Shown: in pieces, positions 11,297-23,624 of the stretch
Position numbering within the stretch: position 1 is the stretch's first letter
How the letters are laid out: every line of letters starts with the position of its first letter
Assembly: GCA_032358165.1 (NCBI GenBank)
Contig: JAALGY010000004.1
Location: 434,001 to 498,000, forward strand
Length of the DNA: 64,000 nucleotides
Direction of reading: 5' to 3'
DNA from: Diplosphaera chodatii
Taxonomy: Eukaryota > Chlorophyta > Trebouxiophyceae > Prasiolales > Stichococcaceae
The notes under the pieces: model-generated
Seen by the model: only the letters and a program-made list of their open reading frames with translations
What the model was told of the DNA's origin: nothing
Databases searched by the model: none
Program-made: the position numbers and the translations under genes

Positions 11297-14200
11297 ATGA
11301 GCAAGGCGCCAAGCAAGAAGGCACTTGCTGATGCTGGGCGTCGCAAGGTGTGAACTGCACCCTCATGCGCCCTGTTCACTGACAAGCACAGATTTGCATT
11401 GTCGCCATCGGCGTCAAGGGCAGGCATCCAGAACATATGTCTCCTGTGACGCCTCTCTCCAAGAGTGCATGTGTTGACGAGCAGTTGGAGGCCTTTCGGC
11501 GTGCCAAGGCGGAGGGTGCAGTAGCCAGGAAGGCTGGAGGCCTTGCTGTAGCTGCCGCAGAGCCCGAGGCGGCGCCAGACAGCACTGCCCCTGCCGCCAA
11601 GGCGTCTCTGTTGCAGGCGAGCCATGTCAGCGAGCCGCACACCACCAGTCCCAGTGCGCAACCGATCGCCACCACAGTGCTCGATGCAGCTGGCAGTGGC
11701 CACACGCCCCGTTCAGACGACGCAGCATCCGCTGGTCCTGGTACAGCCACTGGCTTTGGGGCAAGTCCAGGAGGACCTGCAGTGGGCGAGGCCACATTTG
11801 CTCCGCAGCTGAGCACGGATGGGTACAGCAAACCACTGGCATGGGCACCACCTGCGGTCAGCGACACAGCAGAAGCCGCAAGGCCTCCGGCCTCCCAGCC
11901 AGAGGTGGCCGCGGCGCCCCATCCACCAGCAGAATCGCAAGCATTGAATGCCAAACCTCCAGCATCTGAAGTGGACAGCCTACATGATCAACACCCGCCG
12001 CTTGCGCTGCATCATCCGCCAGAGACGACCGATGGCGCAGCTGCAGGGCAGCCGCTTGGCACGCCTGGCGATGGAAATGGGTTTCACTCGCAGCTGCAAG
12101 CGCAGGTTGCAGGCTCGGCCGGCTCACCTGTGGCGTTTGAGCAAAGTCTGGCAGACAGACTGGCGCAGAGGGCTGTCTTTGAGGCCAGCCACAGCCCCTT
12201 CATTGCGCTGAGCCGCACTGCAAGCGGCCGCATCAGCAGGACCAGCAGCGCTCGCATCAGCGAGTCTGGCGGTGTTGGTGTCAGCCGCAGCAGTCCCGAC
12301 AGCAGGCCAGCAAGTGCCACACAGCACTCAGAGGGCCCACCTCAGCTGGGAGCAGGTGCGTCTGGTGAAGTTGCCTTTTATGCCTCCCGTGTGTGCTTAC
12401 ATCTGACATCAATTATGGTAACCGTCATATGGACTTTCTCCCTGTCTGCTCAGTAGGCTTCTGACCATTTACAGGTTCCCGGCCATCGTCCCCTGGCATG
12501 CTGCCAGCTTCCGCTCAGTCTGAGGGTGTACAGACGGCCCGTCCGCCTTCTGCAAATGCTCAACTCAGGCAGCCGTGGTATGCCAAGCTCTTTGCAGCAG
12601 CGCCAGACGGGGCAGCCAGCAGTGACAGCACGGCCGTCAACGGACCAGACAGTTGGCAGCCTCCAGGCGCCATGCAGGACGGCGGATCCAACCTCCGCGC
12701 CATGACAGCGGCTGCATTGCCCCCACCAGCCGGCCCCAGGGCAGCTGCGGGAGTGGCTGCTGCGGACCTGGGCAGCGCTCTGGAGGCCTTCATGGGCGTT
12801 GAAGATGATGAGGGGCCGAGCAGGCTCACCGCGAACGCGCCAGCTGCATCCAGCAGCCCCTGGCCAGCAGCCCCCACCGCGGAGGCTCTGCAGCCATCGG
12901 CAGCGTCACCGCCGTCAGCTGGAGCAGCACCTCCACGTGTGAGGCCCCCCAGCAATGGCTACTCGGCCTTGGCGGACGGGTATCTTGGTGCAGCAGGCCG
13001 CACACAGGCAGCGCCTGCAGCGGAACCAGCTGCCACGCAGACTGGAGTTGATCAGGGTGCTCTCCGATCGCAGCCAGCCGAAACAGCAGCAGCACCAGTA
13101 CCAGCAGCACCACCAGCTCCGCTCTGGCAGCCGACAGAAGGCTCGCTGCGCATGGCGCAGCTGGGCCGACCCGTCAGCTTTCAGGCGAGCGAGCACCATA
13201 CGGCAGGGGTTGTTGCTCTTGTGCAACTCCGCATCTGCATCCAGCGCCTCCGGTCTTTTGGAAGCCGCGCGAGCATGCGCTTTATATTCATGCAGGACTG
13301 GGCAGGCGAGGCAGCCCAGCCGCCTGGCCGCGGGCAGCGCAGCGGCAGTGGAGCAGGCGCATCACAGTTTCCGGACAGGCCCGGCATCTCGGGCTCGTCA
13401 GCAAATGGCCATGATGCGCGGCCCGGCTCCTTTGCAGCAGGTGCGCCAGAGGAGCCGCACCCTCGTCCCCATGCAGCGCCATTTCGCCCGCTGTCGTTTG
13501 ATCGGCCTGCGGTGACGCAAGCGCCGCCGGAGCACACAGCAGACCGCATGCTGTCAGACAGCAAACCTCAGCAAGTCCAGGAGCCTGACGGTGAAACAGA
13601 GTCGAGCCTGAAGACCGCAGGCTACGGCCGCATTTGGCATCTGCCTGGTAGCAGTGTCTGTGCAGAGCATGGCTGGTGACATGGCATGACCACAGTTCCA
13701 TCGTGCAGGTCTCATGTCAGAGGACAGCGGGAAAGAGCAGGGGTACGGGCATGCAGCAGATCTGCCCTTCAGAGAAACGCCGCTGCCAAAGCACAGCGCT
13801 TCAGCGGCTATGGCAAACGGCATCTCAGCGTGGCTCGCCGCCCCATCGACCCCTGAGGCACCTCCTCACGGTAAAGGGGGACCAACTCGGCATGGTTGAT
13901 ACGCTTTGCCTATACGCCCAAAGGCCTGCAACCTGGACAAGTATTGCGTACTGAAGCCTGCAAGCCTGCGACCTGTGATGCAGGTGATGGCCTGCCGGCA
14001 CCTGACCGCTCAACAGCCTTCCTGAAGGAGCTCGCAGCCAGTGGGCCAGCTTCTGGTAAGAGGCTGGGCTATGGCAAGTGTGTGACAACCTGCAACAGAG
14101 GGCTGCGACCCTTTGAGCTGCAGCTGTTGTAGGAGAGTGTCATCATGAACATGTTCTGCATGCCTGCGGTCATCCTATCGAAAACCATGACTGAGATGCA

Positions 14201-16503
14201 TGAGATGCATGGCGACGCTGTACAGGGAGCGAGGCGCGCTCCTCCGAGGCACTCCGCGAGCACATCGATCAGCTGACAAGGGAGGCCTTCGAGCTGCGGC
14301 GTGGCCTCACCCAGCAGGTGAGGGCACTGCATATCTGCAGCAGCATAGTATGCATCCCTCATGCCGCCAGGTGCTAGGTGCGGCTTGACCAGGCATTGAC
14401 ACATATGATTTCATGGAGAGTGTCTCACGCTGCGCAGGCTGACCTGGCGTCCACACTCGCTGCCGAGAACGTGGCGCTGACTGACGACTACAACCGGGAG
14501 GCAAGTGTTAAACAACCGTCAGCAGACTTATTGACCTGAGGGCCCTGCAGAACTGTCTAGTTCATGTCATCGTCTGCAGCATCCAAGTCTCAAAATCCTT
14601 GCTATAATAGAGTGTCGGCTGTTGTGCACACACACTGATCTCATGTCTGGCACCAAGCAAAGCTGTATCCATAAACCCAATGGATTCTATGCTGCAGAGG
14701 GAGCGGGCGCGGGAGCAGGAGGCCGGCCTGGAGGCGGCGCGCGGCGAGGCGGCCGCGCAGGGCCTGGCGCTGGCGGGCCTGGCCGCGGAGCGCGACGCCG
14801 CCCGCCTGGCCGCCCGCGTGGCCGCCGACCGCGCCGAGGTGCCCCCTGCAGCAAGTGCCTCGCGGCCGCACTGCAATGGTGCTACAGGCTGCTGCCGGGG
14901 TGCGGTGCCCGGGTGGCGCGCCGCCCCAGCTGCGCTCTGTGCCGCTGGTGGTGTCCAGCATCGGGCCGTGCACGGCGGGGCTGCCCGTCTTGCGCCTGTC
15001 TGGGGCTGCATGGGATTACATAAGCTATGTAGTGCTGCAAGGGACCCTCCTCGCCTGACCCTGCTGCATATTCCGGATGGTGCATCTCACCTCACATGTT
15101 GCAATGCATGTGCGTTTTACAGGCGCTCGCTGCTGAGGTGGTGGCCCTGGAGGAGGCCCGGGTCGCCGCGCGCACCGCAGAGCTCCGGGCGGCGGCGGCC
15201 GCCAGGGAGGCGGGCGAGGAGGCGCGTGCCGCGAGGGCGCAGGCCGCCAAGCTGGCGGCCGAGCGCGAGAGCCTCGCCGCCGCCGTGGGCTCGCTGCAGG
15301 CGACCATGTGCTGCGACGGCAGCAACGTCCTCGTCGTGACATCGGGTGTCCAGGTGTCCTGAGACGTGGATGCCCGGCTGCGCCTCAAATGTCCTGCCAA
15401 CAATGCTTTGTTCATTTTCCACTGTGCAGGCGGAGAAGCAGGCGCTGCGCGTGAAACTGCGGCGGGCAGGGGCTTCAGCGGGTGCGGGTGCCTCCACAGC
15501 GTCAGAGTTGGAGCAGGCGGGATGGCAGGAGCAGCAGCAGCGGCAGGAGCAGAGTCAGCAGCACCAGCAGCAGCAGCGGCAGGAGCAAGTTCCGCAGGCT
15601 GAACCGGGCGTGCCGCATGCAGCGGCACAACCACACACAGATGAGGGCGTGGCAGCGCCTGCGGAGCCAGGCGAACAGGTTGGCGCAGCTGCCGCCGCTG
15701 CAGCTGGCGGGGCAGACAGCGCAGCCGCTGCAGGCGCAGCTGCAGGTGCAGGGTCCCCAGCCGCCGACGGGGCAGCGCCGACGGCAGCCACCCCGCGCGG
15801 CGACGGCGGCGCAGGGGACGCGGCGGGGCAGCCGCACCACAGCCGCCGCATCGCTGCGGCTGTGGCGGCGGCGGCAGCGGCGGCGCGCGATGCCGCGTCC
15901 GACGCCGCCGGCGCCGGCGCATCGGTGGCGGTGCTGCAGCGGCTGCTGCCCTGGCGGGTCACGCGGCCGAGCGCTGCGGGCGGCCCGTCGGCGGACGGGG
16001 CCGTGCAGTGGGCCACGCAGCGCAACGCCACGGCGCTGGGCGCCATCCACCGCACCCTGACGTGCTGGCGGAGGAGAAGCGCAGCTGCCTCGCGGCGCTG
16101 GAGGCTCAGCAGGTGCGGGGCGCTGCCATGCAGCGCCCGGCACTGACCGGGCCAAGCTGCAGCACCATCCATGATGTGTGGCAAAGAAAGGCGCACACGG
16201 TTTACATGCACCTGAACTGTGCCGGTGCACCAACATGAGTCCTGCAGAACCACGATCCCAGAGTGAGTGGAACGCGTGCAGGCGGAGGTTGCGGAGGCGC
16301 GGGCGGCGGCGCGGGACGCCCGGCGCAAGCTGGCCGCCGCGCAGCAGCGGCTGGAGCTCATGGTCGGCCGCAACATGCTGCGCGACGGCCCGAAGGGCGT
16401 CGGCGCTTCGGCCAGCGCCCCTGCGTCGCCGGCGCAGCCGCAGCGGCCCCCCCGCCCAGGTGGCTCAGCCCCTGATGTGCATGCGGGCGATGTCCCATGC
16501 TGA
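11297..16503 (+). CDS. BLI: BLISTER-like coiled-coil protein, with one frame break
   Basis: Exons: 11297-11347, 11485-12355, 12475-13590, 13709-13870, 13984-14055, 14226-14317, 14438-14500, 14698-14838, 15123-15299, 15430-16112, 16282-16503; about 1216 residues if the break is ignored. Landmarks match plant BLISTER in order: an N-terminal LEAFRRAKAEGAVARKAGG helix, a long Ser/Pro/Ala-rich region, the REHIDQLTREAFELRRGL and LAAENVALTDDYNRE coiled-coil blocks, LAAEVVALEEAR, AEKQALRVKLRRA, and a final AAAQQRLELMVGRNM segment. BLISTER in land plants interacts with the Polycomb protein CLF and affects stress responses; a conserved role in algae is inference. Frame slips by one base near 16058-16061 inside an otherwise conserved block. 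Intron 7 (after 14500) has a GC donor; the exon ending at 15299 may instead end at 15353. The C-terminus could continue through a donor at 16460. Confidence 0.75.
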
Positions 16504-17106
16504 TGTCAACACAACATCCCAATGCTGTGGATGCCAGCCTGTCAACCTGGTGCCATGCTGCGCAACTGTGCAGGCAGCGTGCAGCCTCAGGGCCACTGGG
16601 CAAACGGCCACCGGGGCCCTCCGCCCCGCCTGCAGCGGAGCCTGCTGCAATGACACGTTGACATGCGATGCGGGCGGGGGACCCGCTGATGGTTATGGTA
16701 CTAGCTATGCAATTGAGCAGCTTGGTGGTTGTCAATGGAAGACGTTCGCTTCTGCTGCGTGCCGGCTCGGAGTGTGTTGGTTCATCATCAGTAGCACACC
16801 CACTTGGTTTAATGCTGGAGCACGGCACGCCTCCGGAGGCGAAGACTGCCGCCATTTCAAACTCCCTGCCCCAGCTGCGGCGGCAAATGAGATGCGTAAA
16901 CCCTTCGCACTAGGGTCCCTGCTCACCCCTCGCCGTGTTCAGCTACACCGACCAATACTTCCTCCCTGGGACAGGAGCGTCGCCAGTACTTGCGGCCGTT
17001 GTGTTGTGTGCCGCAGCAGAGGCTTGCCGTCTCAGCAGACCCTGCCGAGCCCGTCGCGCGGCGCGACACACTCAAACAGCAGGGCATCACAGAACGTTGA
17101 GCAGCC
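16504..17106. other. Intergenic region upstream of ARF1
   Basis: These 603 bp lie between the end of the BLISTER-like gene and the ARF1 start. I looked for the conserved C-terminal motif of plant BLISTER and did not find it. No other coding exon is supported; this is presumably 3' UTR plus the ARF1 promoter. Confidence 0.45.
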
Positions 17107-18755
<1,649 letters not shown>

Positions 18756-19261
18756 CGCGGCTCCCTGATGCAGGTGATCTACGACTTGCTCTTGCAGCCC
18801 GCTCGCCGCATGCTGCAGTCAGGTTCACCCCTCACCTCCCCGTCTCTCACAACATCTGTCGATCGTGCAGTGCAGGACGCCGTACTCTTTGCACACTCAA
18901 GGCCCTGCTGGCGGGCAGCAATTGGCATGGGCAAGTTCAGGGCTGATAACGATGGGATGTTTCGTGGCCTTGTCACCTGTCAGCGGGGCTCTCCCTTCAG
19001 AGCTTGCATCGTGCAGCACTGTCAGCCCTGCAAGCTAGTGTTGTCTCGTCTGCTCGGCTGTTCGTGCACTGTACACATGCGATATAAAAGTCAACTGGCG
19101 CAACTGCTGCTGCTGCTGCAAAACCTGTCAAATGTCCTATCAAGTATCGGATTGCTGACTTGTGAGGAGCATGCCCATACCGCATCAGTTCGTCCACCAT
19201 GCTCATACGCTAGAAAAGCAGCACGATCCACAGTGCGGTTTTCGGCAAAAAGAAGCAGGTA
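18756..19261. other. Intergenic region downstream of ARF1
   Basis: This 506-bp stretch between the ARF1 stop codon and the tRNA gene shows no supported coding exon. It is likely ARF1 3' UTR followed by spacer. Confidence 0.5.
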
Positions 19262-19365
19262 GGGGACAGCCGCGAATCGAACGCGGGGCCTCTCGCATCT
19301 TCGATTTTCACCGAAGGGTTGTGCTTCATCCCGAAGCGAGAATCATACCACTAGACCACTATCCC
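19262..19365 (-). tRNA. tRNA-Pro(CGG) with a 32-nt intron
   Basis: Read on the minus strand, the acceptor arm GGGATAG pairs with CTGTCCC (one G-U pair), followed by discriminator C at 19262. The D-arm is GTCTAGTGGTATGAT, the anticodon stem CTCGC/GCGAG, and the T-loop TTCGATT on a CCGCG/CGCGG stem. This layout matches eukaryotic tRNA-Pro. The anticodon is CGG, reading CCG. The anticodon loop is broken after position 37 by 32 extra bases, the canonical eukaryotic intron site, leaving a 72-nt mature tRNA before CCA addition. No CCA is encoded. The GC-rich codon usage of the neighbourhood fits a demand for CCG decoding. Confidence 0.95.
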
Positions 19366-20004
19366 GAAGATGCTCAGGGAGTTTTCCTCCACACTATATT
19401 GTACAAAAACCATTTTACCTATTATTCAGCGGGCCGCCCTGTAGCATTTCAATGAAATTGCTTGAATCCTTATCACTGCTGCACATCTGTCTGCAGTTGA
19501 GGCTGTCAAAACTTTAAGAGACATATAGCAGCGCGTGTGGGTGCTCCAATTGTGCAATGCGCACTTCGCTCACAACAAGACTGCGGAATGCCATTCGGGC
19601 GTCATGGTGGTGGGAGCACCATTGCAAATGTTGCAGTCACCGTTATATCTGGACTGCGCCACCCACCCCTCAGGGAACGTCGCGTAGACCTCATGCTCTG
19701 TGGCGTCTGATCGACGGTCGGAGGGTGTCACTCGCAGTCCATCACATGAGCAGACACTGAGCACGACCATGTCGACATGCCCTCAACATGCCCCTGACAT
19801 TCTATGCCAAGCACCCCTCCGATGCTTGCTATGTCACCATAGCTAGGGTGTGTCATGGGCGGACAGCTGTGACGACAGATGCTGTCAGCCTGTCACGCCC
19901 ATCCAACTGCTGAGCGCTGGATACTGGCTGCATAGTGTGCATGCCACTGGAGCACGGCAGAGAGGGAGGCCATCTTGCAGGACATGGGGATGCCGCTGCC
20001 CACA
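19366..20004. other. Intergenic or terminal region of the GT77-like gene
   Basis: No independent gene is supported. The GT77-like gene upstream on the minus strand may extend its last exon to about 19870 through an alternative acceptor near 20048, because an open frame with a plausible continuation (GVHMNCCAIRD) runs there. The remainder shows nothing recognisable. Confidence 0.35.
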
Positions 20005-22139
20005 TCACGGATGGCGCAGCAGTTCATGTGCACGCCATACAACCTGCACAGCAAAGAAGGCACTGAACGCTACAGTACCTCTGAACAGCACTCGCTCCTC
20101 GCTGCAGCAGCAGAAGTTCGCACTGCTCCTCATACTCTTCGGGAGGTCAACATCATGCACGCATTTGCCACTGAAGTCCAACAAAGGGACACAGCCGCAG
20201 ACACACCTTTCAAATCCGCCTTCCTCTTGCATGCGTCGGCCAAAGCTCCTGGCAAAGGCAACCTGATTAGGCAATGCCTCCCTTTCCTCATCGAGATCGC
20301 AGAGACTCATGAACTCGCTGCTGTCCAGTTCCGCATATGATATGCCCTGGGCAGCGTTCGGCATGGGCACGTCACTGTCGCCAAGAACCCTGCAGCAGGC
20401 CGCCAGGTTCACGCTGACTTTCCATCACACAGGTCACCAGGTGAACATGCAGCAATGCGGTGTGCTCATAACATGTCGTGTCCTGTCATGCCTCATGGTG
20501 CTGCTACCCACAAGTTGAAGAGCGTCTGCTCATTGACGACGCCCATGCCCTTCTTTGGCCGCACATGGTAGTCCAGCATCCAATCCAGGACAGCCGTCAC
20601 CGTACGCCGTGGTCTGAACATAATGAAGCCAAGGCAGAACCTATTCGACAACACAATCGAACATGAGCTGTGACCATACCACATCGGCAGCACAGCACTT
20701 TAGCGTATGCCCTGTGCAGCGCAGCGAGCACATGGATCCTCACTCTCCAGAGGGGTCCCGCGCTGCCACAAAGTCGGCCCGCCCGTCATGCCTCATGTCG
20801 GGCATGTCAAAAGGGTTCTGCATGAGCCCGACATCCACATCTGCATGCAACGATCGTCGGGCTGAAACCCAAAACGCGTTCGAAGCTGGTCCCACACATG
20901 AAAGTCCTTTGAACCCCATGCCAAATGCTTCAGTGCAGATGGTGCATACCAACATTTAGGACCGTGTAACCCTGCGGCAACATGGGTCGAGCTGTCTAAC
21001 GCTGTCAGCACGCTCACAGTATGTTGTAGCCGAACACATGTCCGATGGTATGTGATGCACTCGCACTGTAAGGCGCACCTCACTCAAAAGCAGGCGTGCT
21101 AATTTCAGGCTGTGCCAGTTCAGGTCGAAGTATTCTCGCTTCCCAAAGTCAGCCGTGCCCGATGCTGCCGCAGGCTTCTTAGCTGTGCACATGTGAAGAT
21201 CGCATGCTTGCTTGCTTTTGATCGAATGCTCACGGCAGCTCAGCTCAGGTGCAGAGCGTAAGCTTCAACACCTGACATTGATAAAGTGCGCAAGCATGCA
21301 TATTGCACCATCGGAGGTGCTCACCGCGTGCTGGCTGAATGGTACAGAAGCTGTGAACACGCCGGCAGGCCTGTTCAGGCGGACCAGACTGTCACAAGGC
21401 TGTAGACAGCCATAGCCACATCATGCTAGGCAAACACCTTCCAAAGCCGGTCGCAGAGTGCTGACATTGCCCGATTCTCACCTGCAGCGCTGGTGCGGAA
21501 TCTACCTCCACGATCAGGTGCCGACTGACGTCCTTTGACGGCGCCAGCCGCATGCTGCACGCACCACATCGCACTGAAGCAAGCTTACATCATCATGCCT
21601 GGCTGCCTCACGCATTGGCTGCCTGACCGCACACTTGCACACCGGCGCGGTGCGGTCTGCAGCAGGGGATGAGGCTGTCTCACCTGAGCAGCAGCGTCGG
21701 CAGCATCGTCACCACTGCCCGCAGGTTGGCCACCACCAGCATGACTTCCTTCCTGTCGGTCGCTGCTGCTTTTGCCGCATCCAGCACATCCCACGGCAGC
21801 AACCCCAACCTCGCGTAGGCAGAGGGCGGCAGCTTGATTGCTGCACTGTCGGAAGACTGCTCCAGATCGCCAACCTGCTCAGCCAACCCACGCATCAACC
21901 ATCATGGTGGTGTCACCGATGCGGTGTCCCAGTGGCAAACCTCAGGATGCATGCTTGGGGTGTCAGTAGGGTGTGCGTACACCACGCAGCGGAGCGCAGC
22001 AACCACCTCGGCATGCTCATCCTGTTCACACTCGTGCCTGAAGATATACTGGCGCTGGCCAGCTGAGCGTCACCGTCCATAGTGACAGCATCAAAATGAC
22101 CCCAGCTGCAGCCACTTTGATCATGGTCGGCTGACGCAT
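20005..22139 (-). CDS. GT77-like nucleotide-diphospho-sugar transferase (PF03407 type)
   Basis: Exons from the 5' end: 22032-22139, 21684-21874, 21482-21554, 21079-21177, 20950-20971, 20744-20840, 20512-20640, 20005-20389; about 367 residues. The N-terminus (MIKVAAAGVILMLSLW) is a type II signal anchor. The chain then follows the family: EVMLVVANLRAVV (first strand), HLIVEVDSAPALQ, a lysine-bearing FDLNWHSLKLARLLL helix, then GYTVLN joined to VDVDVGLMQNPF, which supplies the DxD metal/nucleotide-sugar site, and FCLGFIMFRP...VNEQTLFNL. Members transfer sugars in the Golgi, for example arabinose or galactose onto wall glycoproteins and polysaccharides; acceptor and donor here are unknown. The DxD motif spans the junction of a 22-nt exon. 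The last exon is uncertain; the region after SYAELDSSEF fits the family poorly and may include an intron. Confidence 0.72.
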
Positions 22140-23624
22140 GAGGTACCGAGTCATCCACACAGCATGCGTATGTTCGATTGCACTCAAATGACACCATTTG
22201 CTGTGCAGCAAGGCGTTGTCTGCAGTGCTGCACTTCCAGTTCGGTGTGGCTCGCCAGGCGCGACCGTCTGGCTGGCTGATGCTGCTATCTGGGCCGTGCA
22301 CGGAGTGGCAGGATCTGCATGAACCAGGCTCGACAAACACATGCTGCACGAAGCAAGTTGTGCACAAAGTTGGTGGCACAGCTGTGCCTACATGCACGTG
22401 GGGGAGACGACTCAACATCACGTAAACAGTCTCGTGCGGATTTCTGAAGAGTACCAGCAGGACACCGATGTGTCCATGGAGCCACCCTACGAATGGGTCA
22501 TTCGAGGTGGGCACGTCTTGCAGCCCACATATGCAGTGCCAGCATGAACCTATTGTGAAACAGAAACTTGTTGCAGAACCTAGGGCTGGTACAACGTCTC
22601 CCAAAATGGCGCTGAGGTCGCATGTACCAGTCCCCTGAATGGCCAACTGAAGGCTGCAGCAAAGTGCTGCATGTTGGGTTGCCTCCCACCATCGGCACGG
22701 TTGAGGATCATGGGTGCCTCGTTGGAGGTGATGGAGGGTGAGACCGAACACCATGATGGTCATCGAGTAATAATGCATGTATGACGCATTGGTGAAGTTG
22801 ATGATACATCTGAAACATGATTGCTACTGCTGGATGCTGCCTGACCGTGAAGGCACCCAGACTTGAAAGATGCCTGCCCTGTTGTCAGATGTGCTGCAAG
22901 CTAGGGAGCACAGCATGATGGCGGTGACGTCACGGACCGGCATCAACGGTGTGACCCCGTCACGCCTGGCATCTGTACCCTGGCACTTGACATGCCCTTG
23001 TCCATCGGAACAGGCCGACCGTCCACACTACCAGGTCGCAGGCAGGCGCGGTGGCCACCTGTTGCAGCCTGAGGTCAGATCACTCACGCAGCGCTGCCGC
23101 GATCAGCCTGTAGGCCTCAGGAAGTAACGGTCTTGACAGCCGACGCAGGGCCGACCCCTGTTGAAGCTGTGGTCTCTGCTCACAGACCTATCAGTGGCGG
23201 CTCAGCGGCCTGACACTGGTGTCGACGTATGGTTCTCGTCGCATAGCGGCATGTGGCTGGGCTAGGCCGGCAGTCCGTGGCCGCGCGCCCCAGAATATTG
23301 TCACGCCATCAAGCCTGCGTGTTGTACCCCTCACCAGGCTTGCCGCTGCTAGCCACGCCGCAGCCGTTGCAAAGTGTAAAGGTGAGCATACATGTTCATA
23401 CTGGCAGCAGTGGCGCTGCGTGTCCTCAGATTGTGGCTGCACCTGCTGTAACTAGATAGGCAACCACGTGTTGTGACGCGCCACGGACGCACCTCTGTGA
23501 GACGTTGCCGGCAAAGCACGCTTGCTACAGATACCGCTTTAAGGGGTGGTGGCTGGGTGACGCAGGGCTCTCTGGGTCGCAGGCGGGCTAGTCCTTTTTC
23601 AGTGGTGGTACCGGCCCGGCCATC
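22140..23624. other. Intergenic region between divergent GT77-like and DUF3431-2 genes
   Basis: About 1.5 kb between two divergent starts. Several open frames of 60-100 codons exist on both strands but none carries a family motif or chains by splice phase. Promoters for both genes should lie here; no specific element was recognised. Confidence 0.45.

Noticed and set aside
11376..11954. A 192-codon minus-strand frame
   Set aside because: Antisense shadow of BLISTER-like exon 2; the plus strand chains by phase with ten further exons.
13200..13312. A small intron inside BLISTER-like exon 3
   Set aside because: The sequence becomes less biased here and a TGCAG acceptor exists, but the frame stays open and phase closes without it.
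15092..15922. A 276-codon minus-strand frame rich in Arg, Ala and Pro
   Set aside because: It is the antisense of the GC-rich coiled-coil exons of the BLISTER-like gene; composition follows from GC bias and there is no family motif.
22026..22778. A 250-codon minus-strand frame extending upstream of the GT77-like start
   Set aside because: Only its last 36 codons (the signal anchor) fit the gene; the upstream part has no motif and a good ATG exists at 22139.
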